The notes under the pieces were generated by a model. That model ran no database searches. It saw only the letters and a program-made list of their open reading frames with translations, and had not been told where the DNA came from. This document shows, in pieces, positions 22,301 through 34,388 of a DNA stretch of 64,000 bases. Made by a program: the position numbers and the translations under genes. The DNA is from Rhynchonema sp. JSB1_4 (Eukaryota > Nematoda > Chromadorea > Monhysterida > Xyalidae), in contig JASAMV010007979.1 of NCBI GenBank assembly GCA_030248065.1, positions 31,538 through 95,537 on the forward strand. The letters are read 5' to 3'. Within the stretch, counting starts at the first letter, position 1, and every line of letters starts with the position of its first letter.

Positions 22301-25300
22301 TGCACCAGCGTTCCACAAGGTTACTGGCACAGTAAAAGCACGTATTGGTGGTGTTTTCATGCGCGCAACACGCACTTTAATGCATGTGATGTTTCGCACA
22401 GAACACGCCAAAGTGGACACACGATGGCGCGACGACCCGCTGTCTCTGCGCTCGATACACGAAATCTACTTTCTTTGGCGTTTGGTTGGCAGCAACGTGG
22501 AAACTTATCTGTACAAATGTGGACTCATCAAACGGACGCCGCCCATTACCTCAGTACCAAAGTTGGTTGATACTGGGCCCTGGTGAATAATGCCTTGTTC
22601 TTGTTATCATGGCTTCAGCTCAGTAGTGGCACTGAGTTTTACTTTATGTGTTATCGACTAATCGACTTGTTTTTTCTTCAAGCTTTGTTCATTTCTGCTC
22701 CCATACTTGTCTCACATATTATTGCAGTGTTGTTGTGGGCGAGTGCGAGGTTTTCGGCAACGACGCCTGCCGACGACACGACTCCGATTTGAGCATTGTG
22801 CCCTTACCGATGAAACATTTGCATGAGGTGAGTGGGCGTGGATGTTTCCGGTCAGCACAGCTGTGGTAATCAATCAGCGCTTTATACTGTTCTGCCAGCC
22901 GCTTTTTATTGTTGTGGTCATTCAGAAAATCAACGACATCCCGCGCAGTGCGTTTGTGATGAGTCTGGAGCGGCGCTACAACCACGCACAGCACGGATTG
23001 GCTCCACCAACAACTGATCACCTACAAGCTGTGCGAACATTGAGTGCTGCTGTGAAGGAGAAGAGTATTGAATATCAGGTACGGTTGCCATCAATGATAC
23101 CCGTCTTGTTGCAATGGGCGAAGTGTATGATGATGGTTGACGCTAGTCGTCACACAAAGTCGGTGACGTGCATTTGCGATCGCGTAATTATTTTCTGATT
23201 GCAGTTGCATCGCATGGTGCTGTTTCGTCGTCTAATCGATGCGTATCCACACAAATTCGACTGGTTGAGGCTTGAGGCCGGCCACGACATTGCGCCTGTC
23301 TATCGGTCGATGATCTGGGCGTGTTTGTTGCGACTGAAGAATGACTGCAGACTGCGCTATGATCACATTGACACGGTCACACCGACAATCACTGACAGAC
23401 AGGTACTGCTGACAATATGGTTCGTGTACGTATCTGGGATCTGATTAGATTTATAGGCAGGTGTCGATATCAAGCTTGGGCGTCGCACAACTAATCACTA
23501 AGAACTTTGTGAAAACCAGTTGGTAATCGTGAAGTATTGCTTTGATTATCAAAAAAATAATGCGCCAAGCTATTGTTCTCCCACCACAGGATCGAACACC
23601 AATTTGATCCCTGTCTTGACGATCAACCTATGCTGTCCGGCTGCGTCTCATAATATCAGTCATGTCATGTTTGCCTTCTGTCACGTGTTTATTTTGTTGC
23701 AGCTGGAGGTCGACATTCCGCGTTGTCACCAGTACGACGAGCTCCTGTGCTCACCTACCGCACACGCAAAGCTGAAACGGGTGTTGAAGGTACGTTTAGT
23801 AGTTGTGCCGCATATGTTGTGTTATTTTTAAGAATATGTATCGACCATTGGTGCTAATCACGTTAGTAGGCAAGCCTTGTATGCACTTGCACTGCACACA
23901 CAGCACGGAATATTAAAAGACTGTACTATATACATGCATCCAGTATGCGGTTTGTATTATTAAATCAGGCTTGGATAATTACGCATCCTCAATACGTGTA
24001 CTGGCAAGGGCAGGACTCGCTCGCTGCACCGTTCGTCTATCTGCATTTCAACAACGAAGGTTTCGTGTTCGAATCACATCCTGCTTTCAAACATAACGTA
24101 GACCGCACTCCCGCTTTGGTTGCAGACCTGGCATATGCGTGTCTGTCCAGCTTCATTGACCGTTACATGCACGATTTGTTCATGAAGGACAATGCACCCG
24201 TCTTACAAGGTTGGTCGCTCCATACTTTCGTTTAAAAATTATATGCAATCGCCATGAAAACGGCAACTTTTCATCAGTCCTGAATCTGGTGCGAGCGTTC
24301 TTATTTATTTTCCAACAGAGTACCTGGCCGTATTCTCTCACACTCTCGCTTTCCACGACCCCGAATTGTACCTGCATTTGGAAAAGATCGACTTTCGGCC
24401 AGACGTAGGCGTCACTTTTTGCATATTTGGGTATAAATACTCGATGTTTGGTGTGACACGACATATTAATATTTCAGCTGTACGCCATCTCATGGTTTTT
24501 GACAATGTTCGCCCGTTAGTTGAATTTTCTTTTCAGTTCGATTCTTTCTTTGCTGAACGTTTGACTGCATTAGTTGGGCCAGGACCTGCTTGACAACCAC
24601 CTTCTTATCGTCAATCTTCATGAACGCGTTTTCTGGTGGGACACTGTCTACTTGCGCGCTTCACCTTCGTACCAAAATGTACACTCTGACAATACTTTTG
24701 GATGAATTTTTTCAACGTCGCTACGTGAGGCGCATCACGCGTGTGCAACGGCAGCGGTCACGTGACTGTCAGCCTGGTGGCAACTGTTGCGGGAACCATA
24801 TGGCCCCTGCAACTCGAAAAAATATCTCAACCATATGGTCATTACAATCCCGTCAGATTGTGCACGTGTTACAGACATCCTGCCGCTGCACAAACTATTC
24901 CATTTGTGGGACTCACTGCTGTTGCGTGACAGTGCATATCCGCTGTGCATTGGTGTCGCCGTGCTGCAACAAGTGCGTGACCGACTCATGCACTTCGGAT
25001 TCAACGAATGCATTCTGCTGTTCTCGGATTTCCCTGGTAAGTCGACTGTCGAATTTAATGCCAGTTTGGTAATGATTGTGGTCGACTCAGATTCAATGGT
25101 GGGTGCTGCACCAGGTCATCAGTGCTTGACTGACTTCTGCTGATCTGCTGATCCCACCCGGGAAAAGTTGAAAATAACAATAACAACGAGAATAACAATA
25201 ATTCCTATTCAACGAGAATAACAATAACGAATAGAAATTTTTACTCTGTCCCTCCTCCAGTCAGCACAGAAAAAGCATGTGCTAATTTCTGATGTCACAA

Positions 25301-27368
25301 ACAATGATCAAAAATCTATTGTGTTGTGCGCGCTGCTTGTTAGGTGCTGCTTTATGCAGTACATGCGATTCTGAACAAAATTAATGAACCTTGATGCTGT
25401 TTGCACCCAGTAACTGCGTTTGATGTTGCCACTTTGTGGTACGATGTCAATTTGTATTTAGTGTTCAATCAAACTGAACATTATTGACCCGTTGTGACAC
25501 CATTTGGTCCCTGGTTCTAACTTACATGTTTTATGCGTCTAAAACCCTGTCCAAAACCAAAGTTTTGGATATTTGCGTCCGTGGCCACACAGGGCACACT
25601 TTCTTGTGCATCGTTGATGAAAGTAAAATTGAGCTGGGTGCACGCATGCTTATGTGCGCGGCACCAATATTCAGTGTTCACGGTGTTGGTAAGTTCATTT
25701 TGGGGCATTTCACGAAATGTGTCATGAGTTTCACGTGAAATGCACCCAACAAATTTGATTATCACGATGGGTGAAATTTATGATCGAGTTACGCTCCATT
25801 AAACTCCGTTGCCGTCAACCAGGCGCCAGTTTAATGAACTGTTTACGTGGTTTATTGAGTCATTAATTTTTGATTAATTTGTGTATTGGATGGGCTAGTT
25901 TGTGGTCGTAATGTGAAAGGTTACAGTAACGCACGGCTAACGGATTTCACGGAGTGATAATTTGATGATTTGCTGAGACCAACAGAATATAACACACGGA
26001 TAAAGAGTTTACTAAGCAGGAAACGAAGACAGGTGAAATGATGACACCTTCAGAGGCGTTCACTGGGTGTGAGGACTGGTGAATCGAGGTGGTATGGAAC
26101 TGACAAATAAATCCATCCCAAGGTTGAAACTAGGTAAACCCAGAAAAGGGCAGGTATGTTATGCGAGGGAAAGAACACAACACCATCAAAACCAGCAGAC
26201 CGGAACTTCAGCTTAGCCACAAATAGTGGTTTTCTGCATAGTTTTCTCCCTTATTCAGTTTTGTTCGACCTCTTCGCGTCTCATGATCGGTGAACGCCGA
26301 TAACACATGCCATCACATAACATCTCCGAAATGCCCATTGTGCATTGCAGCGATCGACATCGAACGTTGTGTAAGTGACGCAGTGCGTCTCTACACGCGC
26401 ACACCGTCGAGTGTGTTGTACCGAGCACATGCACCACCGTGCGACAACGCACATCCACCTGCCCCAGAATCAACGCCCAACGATCTGTGCTTGGTGAGTG
26501 AACAATCTTCGTACGCACGGTGCAGCTGCAGTACAACAACAAGTGCCTATATAGCTATTGCCCTCTTTTGACACGAAACCACAGTAACGACGACCATGTG
26601 ATGTTTGACAGGACCTACAAGCACAGTCACTTGACAAACTGCGCAAGCAGCCGTGCGCCCGGCTCAGTCTGCGAGATTACCTGAAATTGACCGAACAACA
26701 CGTGAGTGGTGATGAGAATGTGAACAGCCAGCTGTCCATTCTCACTGTCGATGTGAGACCGATTGAACAGTGAGTGCCTTGACCACTGATTGTTTGGCTC
26801 CTAACCGTCGGTGACCTATGTATGAGCGTCTGGGACCAATTACTGCACGTTTGTTTTCTTCGCCAATCACATGCATATTTGCCCAATTGAATTTGTCCAG
26901 ATTCCACCGATTCGCACTGCCCCAATGCGTCAACATTCCGTACAATTCGGTGGCGAACTTGGACGAAGCTGACGCAACACCGGACCACCTACCGGCTGGC
27001 AGTGGCACCGATTTGTTGCAACGCGTGCGCGACAAGGCCGTTGTTGTGGTGCTGGCCGGCGGCGAATGTCCCAGACATTTGGTGCACAGCGTACGTCACG
27101 CTGCTCTGTGTTTATTGTTCAAAAATGTTGACCGAAAACAAGCTGGTTCGATTTCACCGCTGTCCTGTCCGTGCCTCAAGTTTTGCGACGAATGTACTTA
27201 CTACTTAGTTCTGAAGCCAAAAATATAACGCCAAAGAAAGAGACCACGATACTCTGATTGCAGTTTGCGGCATTGTTGGTGCGACTTGGTTTCACACGCG
27301 TGTGTCTACTGGCTGACGTGATCGAAACTGTGCGACGATGTCAGTTCATTGACACCAGAGATCTGTGA
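19370..27368 (+). CDS. TBCK: TBC domain-containing protein kinase-like protein (TBCK)
   Basis: Starts [19 protein letters not shown]. The first exons are 19370-19453, 19781-19910 ([20 protein letters not shown], the TBCK signature), 20005-20074, 20208-20331, 20846-20922 and 21003-21114. These form a kinase-fold domain. The catalytic-loop HRD is replaced by [12 protein letters not shown] and DFG by SSYGL, so it is a pseudokinase as in other TBCKs. A linker exon has [19 protein letters not shown]. The TBC (RabGAP) domain spans about 23205-25036. It keeps both catalytic fingers: the Arg in [13 protein letters not shown] and the Gln in [12 protein letters not shown]. It ends near [14 protein letters not shown] and [13 protein letters not shown]-terminal rhodanese-like domain follows (26640-27368; [38 protein letters not shown]), without an obvious active cysteine loop. 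The stop is at 27366-27368. The domain order equals human TBCK, a component of the FERRY endosome-mRNA complex. The exact borders of several middle exons are uncertain. Confidence 0.93.
20490..20650. repeat. Palindromic element in TBCK intron, AAATGGGTTGGGCCATAT type
   Basis: The left arm AAATGGGTTGGGCCATATCT is mirrored by AGATAGGTCCAACCCATTTT. A related inverted element with AAATGGGCTGTGCCATAT lies at about 21796-21934 in another intron of the same gene. Both share ATTTTGTTGTTTCTG or ATTTCGTTGTTTCTG next to the left arm, so they are two copies of one small MITE family. Confidence 0.55.
21796..21934. repeat. Palindromic element in TBCK intron, second copy
   Basis: AAATGGGCTGTGCCATATTT at the left is mirrored by GATGTGGCACAGCCC at the right. 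It is the same family as the element at 20490-20650, about 140 bp long, and is non-coding. Confidence 0.55.
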
Positions 27369-27451
27369 TATCGCTACAGTATTGTTATTTATTGGCCGTG
27401 CCTTGTTTATTTGTGCAACTTCATCATATTCAAATGTGTTCGAGCAGTTTA

Positions 27452-27827
27452 GGGCGGACTTAGGTTGAACACGGAAACCGGAACACGAAAATATTTCCGT
27501 GTTCCGTGAATATTTTTGAGAATCACGGAACACGGAAATATTTCCGTGCCACTGAACACGGAAATGCTTCAGGCACGCAAACGGTGCTTTTGCAGTGGTG
27601 ATGACATAAGCCAGCGTGCTGACATCAAAAGCCCGAGTGTTGACGCAAACAGCAACTACTGACACGGAAATATTTCCGTGTTCCGTGAATATAAAAAAAT
27701 AACGGAACACGGAAACCGGAAATATTTCCGAGACACGGAAATATTTCCGTGCACGGAAATCCATGAAACTGGCTTGTATGTAAATTATTTCCGTGTTCCG
27801 GTTTCCGTGTTCAACCTAAGTCCGCCC
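27452..27827. mobile_element. GGGCGGACTTAGG MITE with TTTCCGTG minisatellite, TTA target
   Basis: Inverted ends GGGCGGACTTAGGTTGAACA and its complement, flanked by TTA at 27449-27451 and 27828-27830. The interior is built of ACGGAAATATTTCCGTG palindromic units. The 3-bp TTA duplication suggests a PIF/Harbinger-mobilised element. It lies just after the TBCK stop codon, probably in or near the 3' UTR. Confidence 0.78.
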
Positions 27828-27837
27828 TTAGACAATG

Positions 27838-28446
27838 GGTGATATTTTCGAAACGGTGTAAAGGTCAGTTGGGTGTAAAGGTCGGTGGAAAGCTCGGTGT
27901 GAGAAAGTTCAGTGTAAGCTCGGCGTAAGCTTGAAACATTGCACGCTGAGCAAGCAGCAGACGCGCGTTTCTAAACGAAAGGTCAACTTTGATGGTTTGC
28001 TGTGCAAGTGTGAAGCGTTTGTTTGCAGTCCGGTTTATTTAAGCTGGCTGCACAAACGTTTTAAAGGAATGTTTGTAAGTTACATAACATTTCGCCGCAA
28101 GGCTGTTGAGAAATTGAACATTCATTGACGACGGTGCCAAAAATTTTGACGTCACTAACTGATCGCAGCACGAAATCAAAACGGCTCCATAAAACATTAC
28201 GAAATTCATAAATGTCATTTCGAAACGCTTGTGCAACCAGCTTAAATGAACCAGATTTCAAACAAACGATTTACGCTTGTACGGCAAACTGCCAAAGTTG
28301 ACCTTTCGTTTAGAAACGCGCGTCTGCTGCTTGCTCAGCGTGCAATGTTTCAAGCTTACACCGAGCTTACACTGAACTTTCTCACACCGAGCTATCCACC
28401 GACCTTTACACCCAACTGACCTTTACACCGTTTCGAAAATATCACC
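27838..28446. mobile_element. Foldback element with ~160-bp arms
   Basis: The left arm GGTGATATTTTCGAAACGG runs on through GTGTAAAGGTCAGTTGGGTG and GAAACATTGCACGCTGAGC to about 27995. All of this is mirrored from about 28300 to 28446. The arms are nearly identical, so the insertion looks recent. No clear duplication is seen at the ends. It sits between the convergent TBCK and K+ channel genes. Confidence 0.75.
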
Positions 28447-29036
28447 CAAAATTTACCTAATGTTTTGTTACTGTTTGTGCCATTTATTGTGGTAGATGCG
28501 ATTCTCAGGTCTTGATCTCCGTAATATAAAAATTGTTGTAAGTTATTAATCTATTCACTTAGCTACTTGGTGGTCTTGTCTTCAGTTATGTCTCCTTTAC
28601 GTATCAACTTACATATATCAAAGATGGCTTGGCTCCATTTATCATGGTGCGCAGAAGGAAGGCACAGCAATAGCGATCTACACGAATACCCGTTAGCGAC
28701 TACCCAGTAGCATCAACATTTTCTCATCATGTAAAACAGACTATGAAATGAATGAATAGGCATTAGTCATATACACATAAGCACACTGGAATTTCCTGGT
28801 GAAAGTATCGATTACGCATAACATCGAACATAACACGGGATCACATTTCCTGTGCTGATTTTCTCGTAACTGATTACAATTGTGCTCTCAAAGAAGACAC
28901 AAATCGACGTGAGGACAAAGAGTTAAGAAAGTGCATGCAGTTGAAAAAATAGATTGCGCTATTTTTCCTAAAGGCGTCGCGCAGAACACAAGCTTGTTGC
29001 CACAGTTGCAATGGTTACGAGAATGCCAGTCAAGGG
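28447..29036. other. Intergenic between convergent genes
   Basis: Spacer from the foldback element to the stop codon of the K+ channel gene. No open frame of note. It probably includes the channel's 3' UTR. Confidence 0.5.
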
Positions 29037-31508
29037 TTACCTGAAGTCCAACGAGAACGGCTCGTGCGCCTTGGGGAAGTATCTGAGATCTGACTCGACC
29101 GAGAACACGACCGGTTTGCGAATGATGATCTCTTCCTTCCTGACGCGTTCGGGTCCGACGCCGATCGACACACCGACCACTCGGTTCTGTGTCTGTTTGT
29201 CGTCAACAAGCAATTCGTCCGTTTGCACCTCCTTGTTGCGCAGACGGGCCCAACGCATCATCTGTTGCGCTAGCCATTTGCGCTGACTTTTGCTCACCAG
29301 TTTGCCAACCGCGCCCGCTTCTTGCAGATAGTTCTTCTCGACCTGCGATATGATGGTTTTGATTTATGTATTCAGCGCACGTTATTAAATCAGAGTTGCT
29401 AGAAGAACAACAGACTGCGCTACTGGGTCATGAGCCAAACCAGATTCATAAACTTTCTGGGCCCAACTGCCCCTTTGGTCGGTTTCTGATGTCAGCCTCT
29501 GAAATAAAGTTGCTGCCCTCCGGTTATTTCAGATATTGCGCTCATTCTGCGCTACGCATACGGGCGCGATGAACTCATGAGGGAAGTGCGTTTTTTGGTT
29601 GACCGACACACTTACGTATGTCTGGCACTTGACTCATCTAATGACATGCTTTGGTCACTCACTGGTCCGGTCCGTATTTACAAAAAAATCGGACAGACGG
29701 TGGAATATGGGCCAAATCGTAGGTCTATCTGTTGGTCGGACTCGATCGACCGTCGATGCGTGATCGTGAATATTTTTCCATTGCGAATACGCGAATATTC
29801 CATTATCCCTCCCAGCACAACAAATGTTTCAGCGCACACACCCGTTTCACAGCGGCGTCCATGTCGTCCTCGATGTTCACGTTGACCATGATGGCCGACA
29901 AGGACTCGGATCGTTTCTGATGATCGCGCATCAATTTGTCGGCGATTTCGTCGCTGAGCCGATTGCGTTTGACGATCGCCAACGCCCAACACATTGACAG
30001 CAGCACCATGCCCATCAAAATGAACACCATCGATGTCAATTGCGACAACGGGAACGTCGATGCGATGTCACCTGGATTGGACGAGTTGATGTTTCATGAA
30101 TGAATGGATCAGTTGATGTTTCATGAGTTCATGTTTTGAGAGAAACGTCTTGGTCGCATTTTGTCACACAAGTTAATATTGAAATACAAACGAAACCGGA
30201 ACAATCAGAAGGTCATACCGAGTCCGATCTTTGTGAGGCTGCAAAACACCATGTAGACCGAATCGAAGTAACTCCATTTTTCAATGATTGAGAACCAGAG
30301 TGAGGCGAGAAACAGCCAAAGGAAGAACGAACTCAGCGCGATCAGAAACGGAAAATCAGCCGGGTGCATCTCCTTGCTGGGCTTCGTGTCACCTGCAAAC
30401 AATGAACGTTGCATATTTATCGTAGGTCAACACTGACAATGTAATAATACCAACGCAGACGAGCGGGACATACTGTATTCATTGCGCACATGTTCATAAG
30501 GGCTAATTGTTTAGTCGTCAACGAAAATGGTCATCGCAGCCAGACCAAAGCAAGCGAGCGCGATAACGAGCATACGTATGCTCTGACAATACTTTTGGGA
30601 GAAACTTTTCAAGCGCGTTGCCTGATTCGTAAAGCACACGCAGCCAGTTGAGTTTCGTAGCAATTCGCAAATCACTACGTTAGACTTGTGTGTTAAGTAA
30701 TTCGCAGTCACGTGACCGCTGCAGCTAATACACGCATAATCAGCTTTGCGGATCAGGCAACGCGTTTGAAAAGTTTCTCCCAAATGTATTGTCAGAGTAT
30801 ACATATAAATATGCATGACATTAGGCTGTGTTGACGACCAGCCTGGACGATGCGCGTTGGCCACATTAATATTAGCCCACAATCAGTGTACTAACCGGTG
30901 ACCTTCTTGCGTCGCAGTTTCATCACCAACACATACAACTTCCAAACAACGGTGAACAGTTGATCACCACAAGCGAGCAGTGCGAACGCGACCAGTGGTA
31001 TGCCGAACGTGGCGTAGAGAATCGTGAATATCTTGCCGGCCCAGGTGTTTGGCGCCATCACGCCATAGCCGATCGTCGTGTAGACGGTCCACATGACAAA
31101 CGTCGAATCCAACAGACCCAGATGTTGCGGCGGTTCGATGGTGTCGTTGCAATGTGGCAACGAACTGTTGGCATGCAGCCAGAATTGACGAGCCGCCGGT
31201 CTCCCTGTCCATTCGGTCACGTGACGTCTGGCGGCGACCACCGACACGAGATAAACAGCGGACGCGTTGATGGTGCGTCGTTTGCAGTTGGCTATCGACA
31301 GACTGTCGTCGATGTCGGGCGAATATGAGTACGCATCGTCGGACAGATCCGATTGAATGTCAATGAAGTAGAAGATCACACCGCCGATCGCCGCGTACGC
31401 GTACACCACGATCAGCGGCACGAACAACCGCAATAGCACGTTCGATTTCACCCATTTTGGGTCGGGGCAGAAGGCCACACATGGGCCCAGCGACATAATA
31501 CCCAACAT
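29037..31508 (-). CDS. Two-pore-domain potassium channel (K2P/KCNK-like)
   Basis: Four coding exons: 30896-31508 (from MLGIMSLGPCVAFCPDPKWV), 30219-30392, 29842-30071 and 29037-29342. The phases close exactly to a 440-residue protein. TM1 is LLRLFVPLIVVYAYAAIGGV. An extracellular cap region with N-x-S/T sites follows. Pore 1 has the filter TTIGYG in WTVYTTIGYGVMAPNTWAGK. TM2 and TM3 follow, then pore 2 with TKIGLGD (the final Gly codon is split by an intron), then TM4 (LTSMVFILMGMVLLSMCWAL). The C-terminal tail of about 150 residues is charged. Two pore loops per subunit define K2P leak channels at the plasma membrane. The GLG second filter resembles TWIK-type channels. The start Met is the first in frame after an upstream stop-rich region, so an extra 5' exon is possible. 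Confidence 0.9.
30577..30800. mobile_element. CTCTGACAATAC MITE in K2P intron
   Basis: The arms are TGCTCTGACAATACTTTTGG and GAGAAACTTTTCAAGCGCGT, mirrored at the right, with TA at the borders. It lies in the intron between the two pore exons. A truncated copy of the left end (CTCTGACAATACTTTTGGA) occurs in TBCK near 24685. Confidence 0.7.
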
Positions 31509-31910
31509 AATGGCAACATTCGATTGCAGGTGGTGGCCGCAATATGGAACAGTGGTCGAAAATTGCAATCCTGTGTTTCCAAATGACGCTGGCGCACATT
31601 TGCGGTGCGTCTACGTCTCCGTAGCCATTGTACGTAGTCACAGTGTATATTCGTTGTCCGGAGTGACTGTTCGTGGCGGGGTAATTAATCGTCACTTTCT
31701 GAAAAACGTCTGGATGGCGCCAAGCGGTGCGCACTTGGAATCATTTTAACATGAATGGAATGCGCGCGCAGCAAAACGACATGAATTCATCATTTTGGTT
31801 AATTGCGGCTTAAAAAACCCGCATTGCTTACACGATAGCAAATGCATGTTGACTCGTTGCTTCGAAAACAAGCAGGCCGCAGAAAATAAGTTATTAGGTA
31901 TAATACTGTA

Positions 31911-32236
31911 TAGTCCGTCCACCAGCTCATGGCACTTTGTGTTGCTGCTGGCTGGTTTGTTCCCTTCCTCCACATTCTAATGAAAGAGAAATTGAGTTCC
32001 CGAAAAAAATTATTTTTGCTCCTAAATTGCTGTTTTTATGAAATCGACGTGTTTTATAGATTTTAATTTAATTTAATTTAAAATTTGATCGAATTCAGTC
32101 GTTTTCGACGTGTATTATTATTTTTTCAGTTTTTTGCAAAATCGCTCACACGCAATTTCTCTTTCAGTAGAACGTGGAGGAAGGGAACAGACCAGCCAGC
32201 AGCAACACAAAGTGCCATGAGCTGGTGGACGGACTA
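31911..32236. mobile_element. TAGTCCGTCCACCAGCTC MITE, TA target
   Basis: Inverted arms TAGTCCGTCCACCAGCTCAT plus GGCACTTTGTGTTGCTGCTG, mirrored at the right. TA lies on both sides (31909-31910, 32237-32238). A relative with TAGTCCAGCCAC ends lies at 51099-51456. It lies upstream of the K2P gene. Confidence 0.78.
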
Positions 32237-32287
32237 TACTGTATGTGTTTATAATTCGAGCGACGACTAAATGGCTTCATAAAATGG

Positions 32288-32531
32288 TATAGTAAATTTC
32301 CAAATTCACTGCCGCACAGTAAAATACGCCCCATAGTTAATGTCAAGTTATAAACCCGAACGTTAACCACGCGCGGTTCTGAAACATTGCGCACAGCTGT
32401 CTGGCTGGCTGGCAAGCTGCGTGTGTTTTGGCTGTCTGAATGTTTCACAAGTTGATTTTCGGGTTTAGAACCTGACATTAACTATGGGGCGTACTTTACT
32501 GTGCGGCAGCGAATTTGGAAATTTACTTATA
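32288..32531. mobile_element. TAAATTTCCAAATTC inverted-repeat MITE, copy 2
   Basis: Near-identical to the element at 5204-5442, including the arms AGTAAATTTCCAAATTC, the CACAGTAAAATACGCCCC block and the central GGCTGGCTGGCAAGCTGCGT. The interior differs by a few substitutions. Confidence 0.78.
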
Positions 32532-32539
32532 GTGAATAA

Positions 32540-33460
32540 TTGGTCAGAAACATGTTCTGGCGCGGTGGTAGCAGGAGCGCTCATTTTCGAACTATAAATA
32601 TCACCAGCATCGGATATGACCTAAATTGCCATTTAGAATCAATAAAACACCAACGGGAGAAACCCGTATGGATTTTCAGATGTTTTGAAAGTCTGATCAG
32701 GTCGTCAGACGCAGCTGAGCGTCGGTCGGTTGGATTTGCGTGAATCACACAAGCAAACGTTGCCATGGCAAGGGCAAACCAGCAACAAATTTGAGCGGCT
32801 TGTGTCCGAAAGAAATCGGCACTTTCCAAATGGCGAATCCAGCCAATTTCTACGCAGGCAAACACATCAAGCACCGTGCATGGTGGTGATTGGCGATGCG
32901 CACGGGCGGTCATTTGGCTGGCTGCTGCCGCTGATATTGTATCACGTCAGGCAAATCAGCCGACCCTGTCATCACAATAGGTATGTACAGTGATGCGAAC
33001 CTGATATAGCAAGAGGACAGTACGCGTCCGGAACCGCAACAGAGTATAATATTAGTTGCACTGCCTGACCATGCATGGATATTTCCCCAGCTCAATGGAG
33101 CATGCAGCTGTGCGGGATATCAAGCAGCAGCCGCACGTACCAGGCGCCGTTTCTGTGCGGCTACAATTAGCCACAGAAGCATGTGCCTATATTTCGCGTG
33201 AATTGATTTTTTGGAATGCGCACTTTGTTGTGTACCACCAGGTTTATAGCCGCGGTGGCGCTGGCACTTGTTCTGGTCGACTAACAGAGTGTGACACAAT
33301 CAAAGCACAGACATGGCTGGCTGTATGTGATCAGGCGTTAGTCATACACACGACGCAGATGAATTGGGGCATAGGTACATACATACGTGCATCCGCTCAA
33401 GGGCCACACGATGCTAACAACTGATGCTTCTCATCTTTTCACCTAGCGGTGTAGTGCATT
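32540..33460. other. Intergenic, no gene recognised
   Basis: Short open frames on both strands without family resemblance or splice-consistent extension. Codon pattern and length give no support for a gene. Confidence 0.45.
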
Positions 33461-33467
33461 AGCCTAA

Positions 33468-34385
33468 GGCTGCCTTCACAATGCATGCGCGTTTGCGCGT
33501 TTGCGCATTTGCGCACGAAAGTGACGCGCATTTGTGTTCACAATGCATTTGCGCGTTTGCGCATCTGCGCGTTTGCGCGCGGAGCTCGTGCGCATGCGCA
33601 AACGCGCACGCGCATTTGTGTTCACAATGCATCTGCGCGTTTGCGCGTCTGCGCGTTTTTGACGCGCAAACGCGCAAAAATACGATTAGGATTGGTTCTA
33701 ATTTTGCGTGCGCGTTTGGCTTGCCCGAGCTGCCTGAAGCAAAAAAACATTATTATTTCAACAAATTATATTTTAAAAACGATATGACCACCCGTTAGGA
33801 TCCTTTTACGTTTGTTGTTTTATCACTCAGCCGTTGTTTATGTTTCATTTCAGAAGTCATTCTTTCACAGGAAACAAAATGTCGAAAATTGTATTTTTCA
33901 CAACTTGTCGTGTTTGTTTCTTGTTCGTATGCTTTGCTTTGAACAATTTTAATGGAATCGGGTGGAGGGTTCAACTTTTGTTCTGTTTTATAGTAATTTT
34001 ATGTATTTTCTATCATTCGTTGCCAAAGAATATTCCGCATTCTCAAGTTTTCCTTTTAAAAATTACATCATGGGACAGCAAAGGTGAATGCTCATCAACA
34101 GACGATGAGCTCAATCTCCCGCCGGACGCATGCCAGCCCGGTACGAATATGAAATGCAAAAAAACAACTGTTCCAAATTTCATGCACACGCTATTCTAAT
34201 CTGATGCGCAAACGCGCATGTCCATTGTGAACACAGATGCGCACTGCGCGTTTGCGCATGCGCGTTTGCGCGTGCGCGTTTGCGCATGAAATTTGCATTG
34301 TGAACACCAATGCGCGTCAAAAAATGTGACGCGCAAACGCGCAAATGCGCAAACGCGCAAACGCGCATGCATTGTGAAGGCAGCC
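33468..34385. mobile_element. GGCTGCCTTCACAATGC Harbinger-like MITE, TAA target
   Basis: A 918-bp element with ends GGCTGCCTTCACAATGC and the exact complement. It is flanked by TAA at 33465-33467 and 34386-34388, as expected for PIF/Harbinger. Each arm continues into arrays of GCGCGTTTGCGCATTTGCGC units (about 33480-33680 and 34200-34370). The centre holds a 121-codon open frame (33834-34199, +) with two hydrophobic stretches, which does not look like a transposase or Myb-like protein. The element lies between genes. Confidence 0.82.
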
Positions 34386-34388
34386 TAA

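Noticed and set aside
33480..33680. CRISPR-like or satellite array of GCGTTTGCGC units
   Set aside because: The units are not separated by unique spacers, the array is mirrored at 34200-34370, and the whole is bounded by inverted repeats with TAA duplications.
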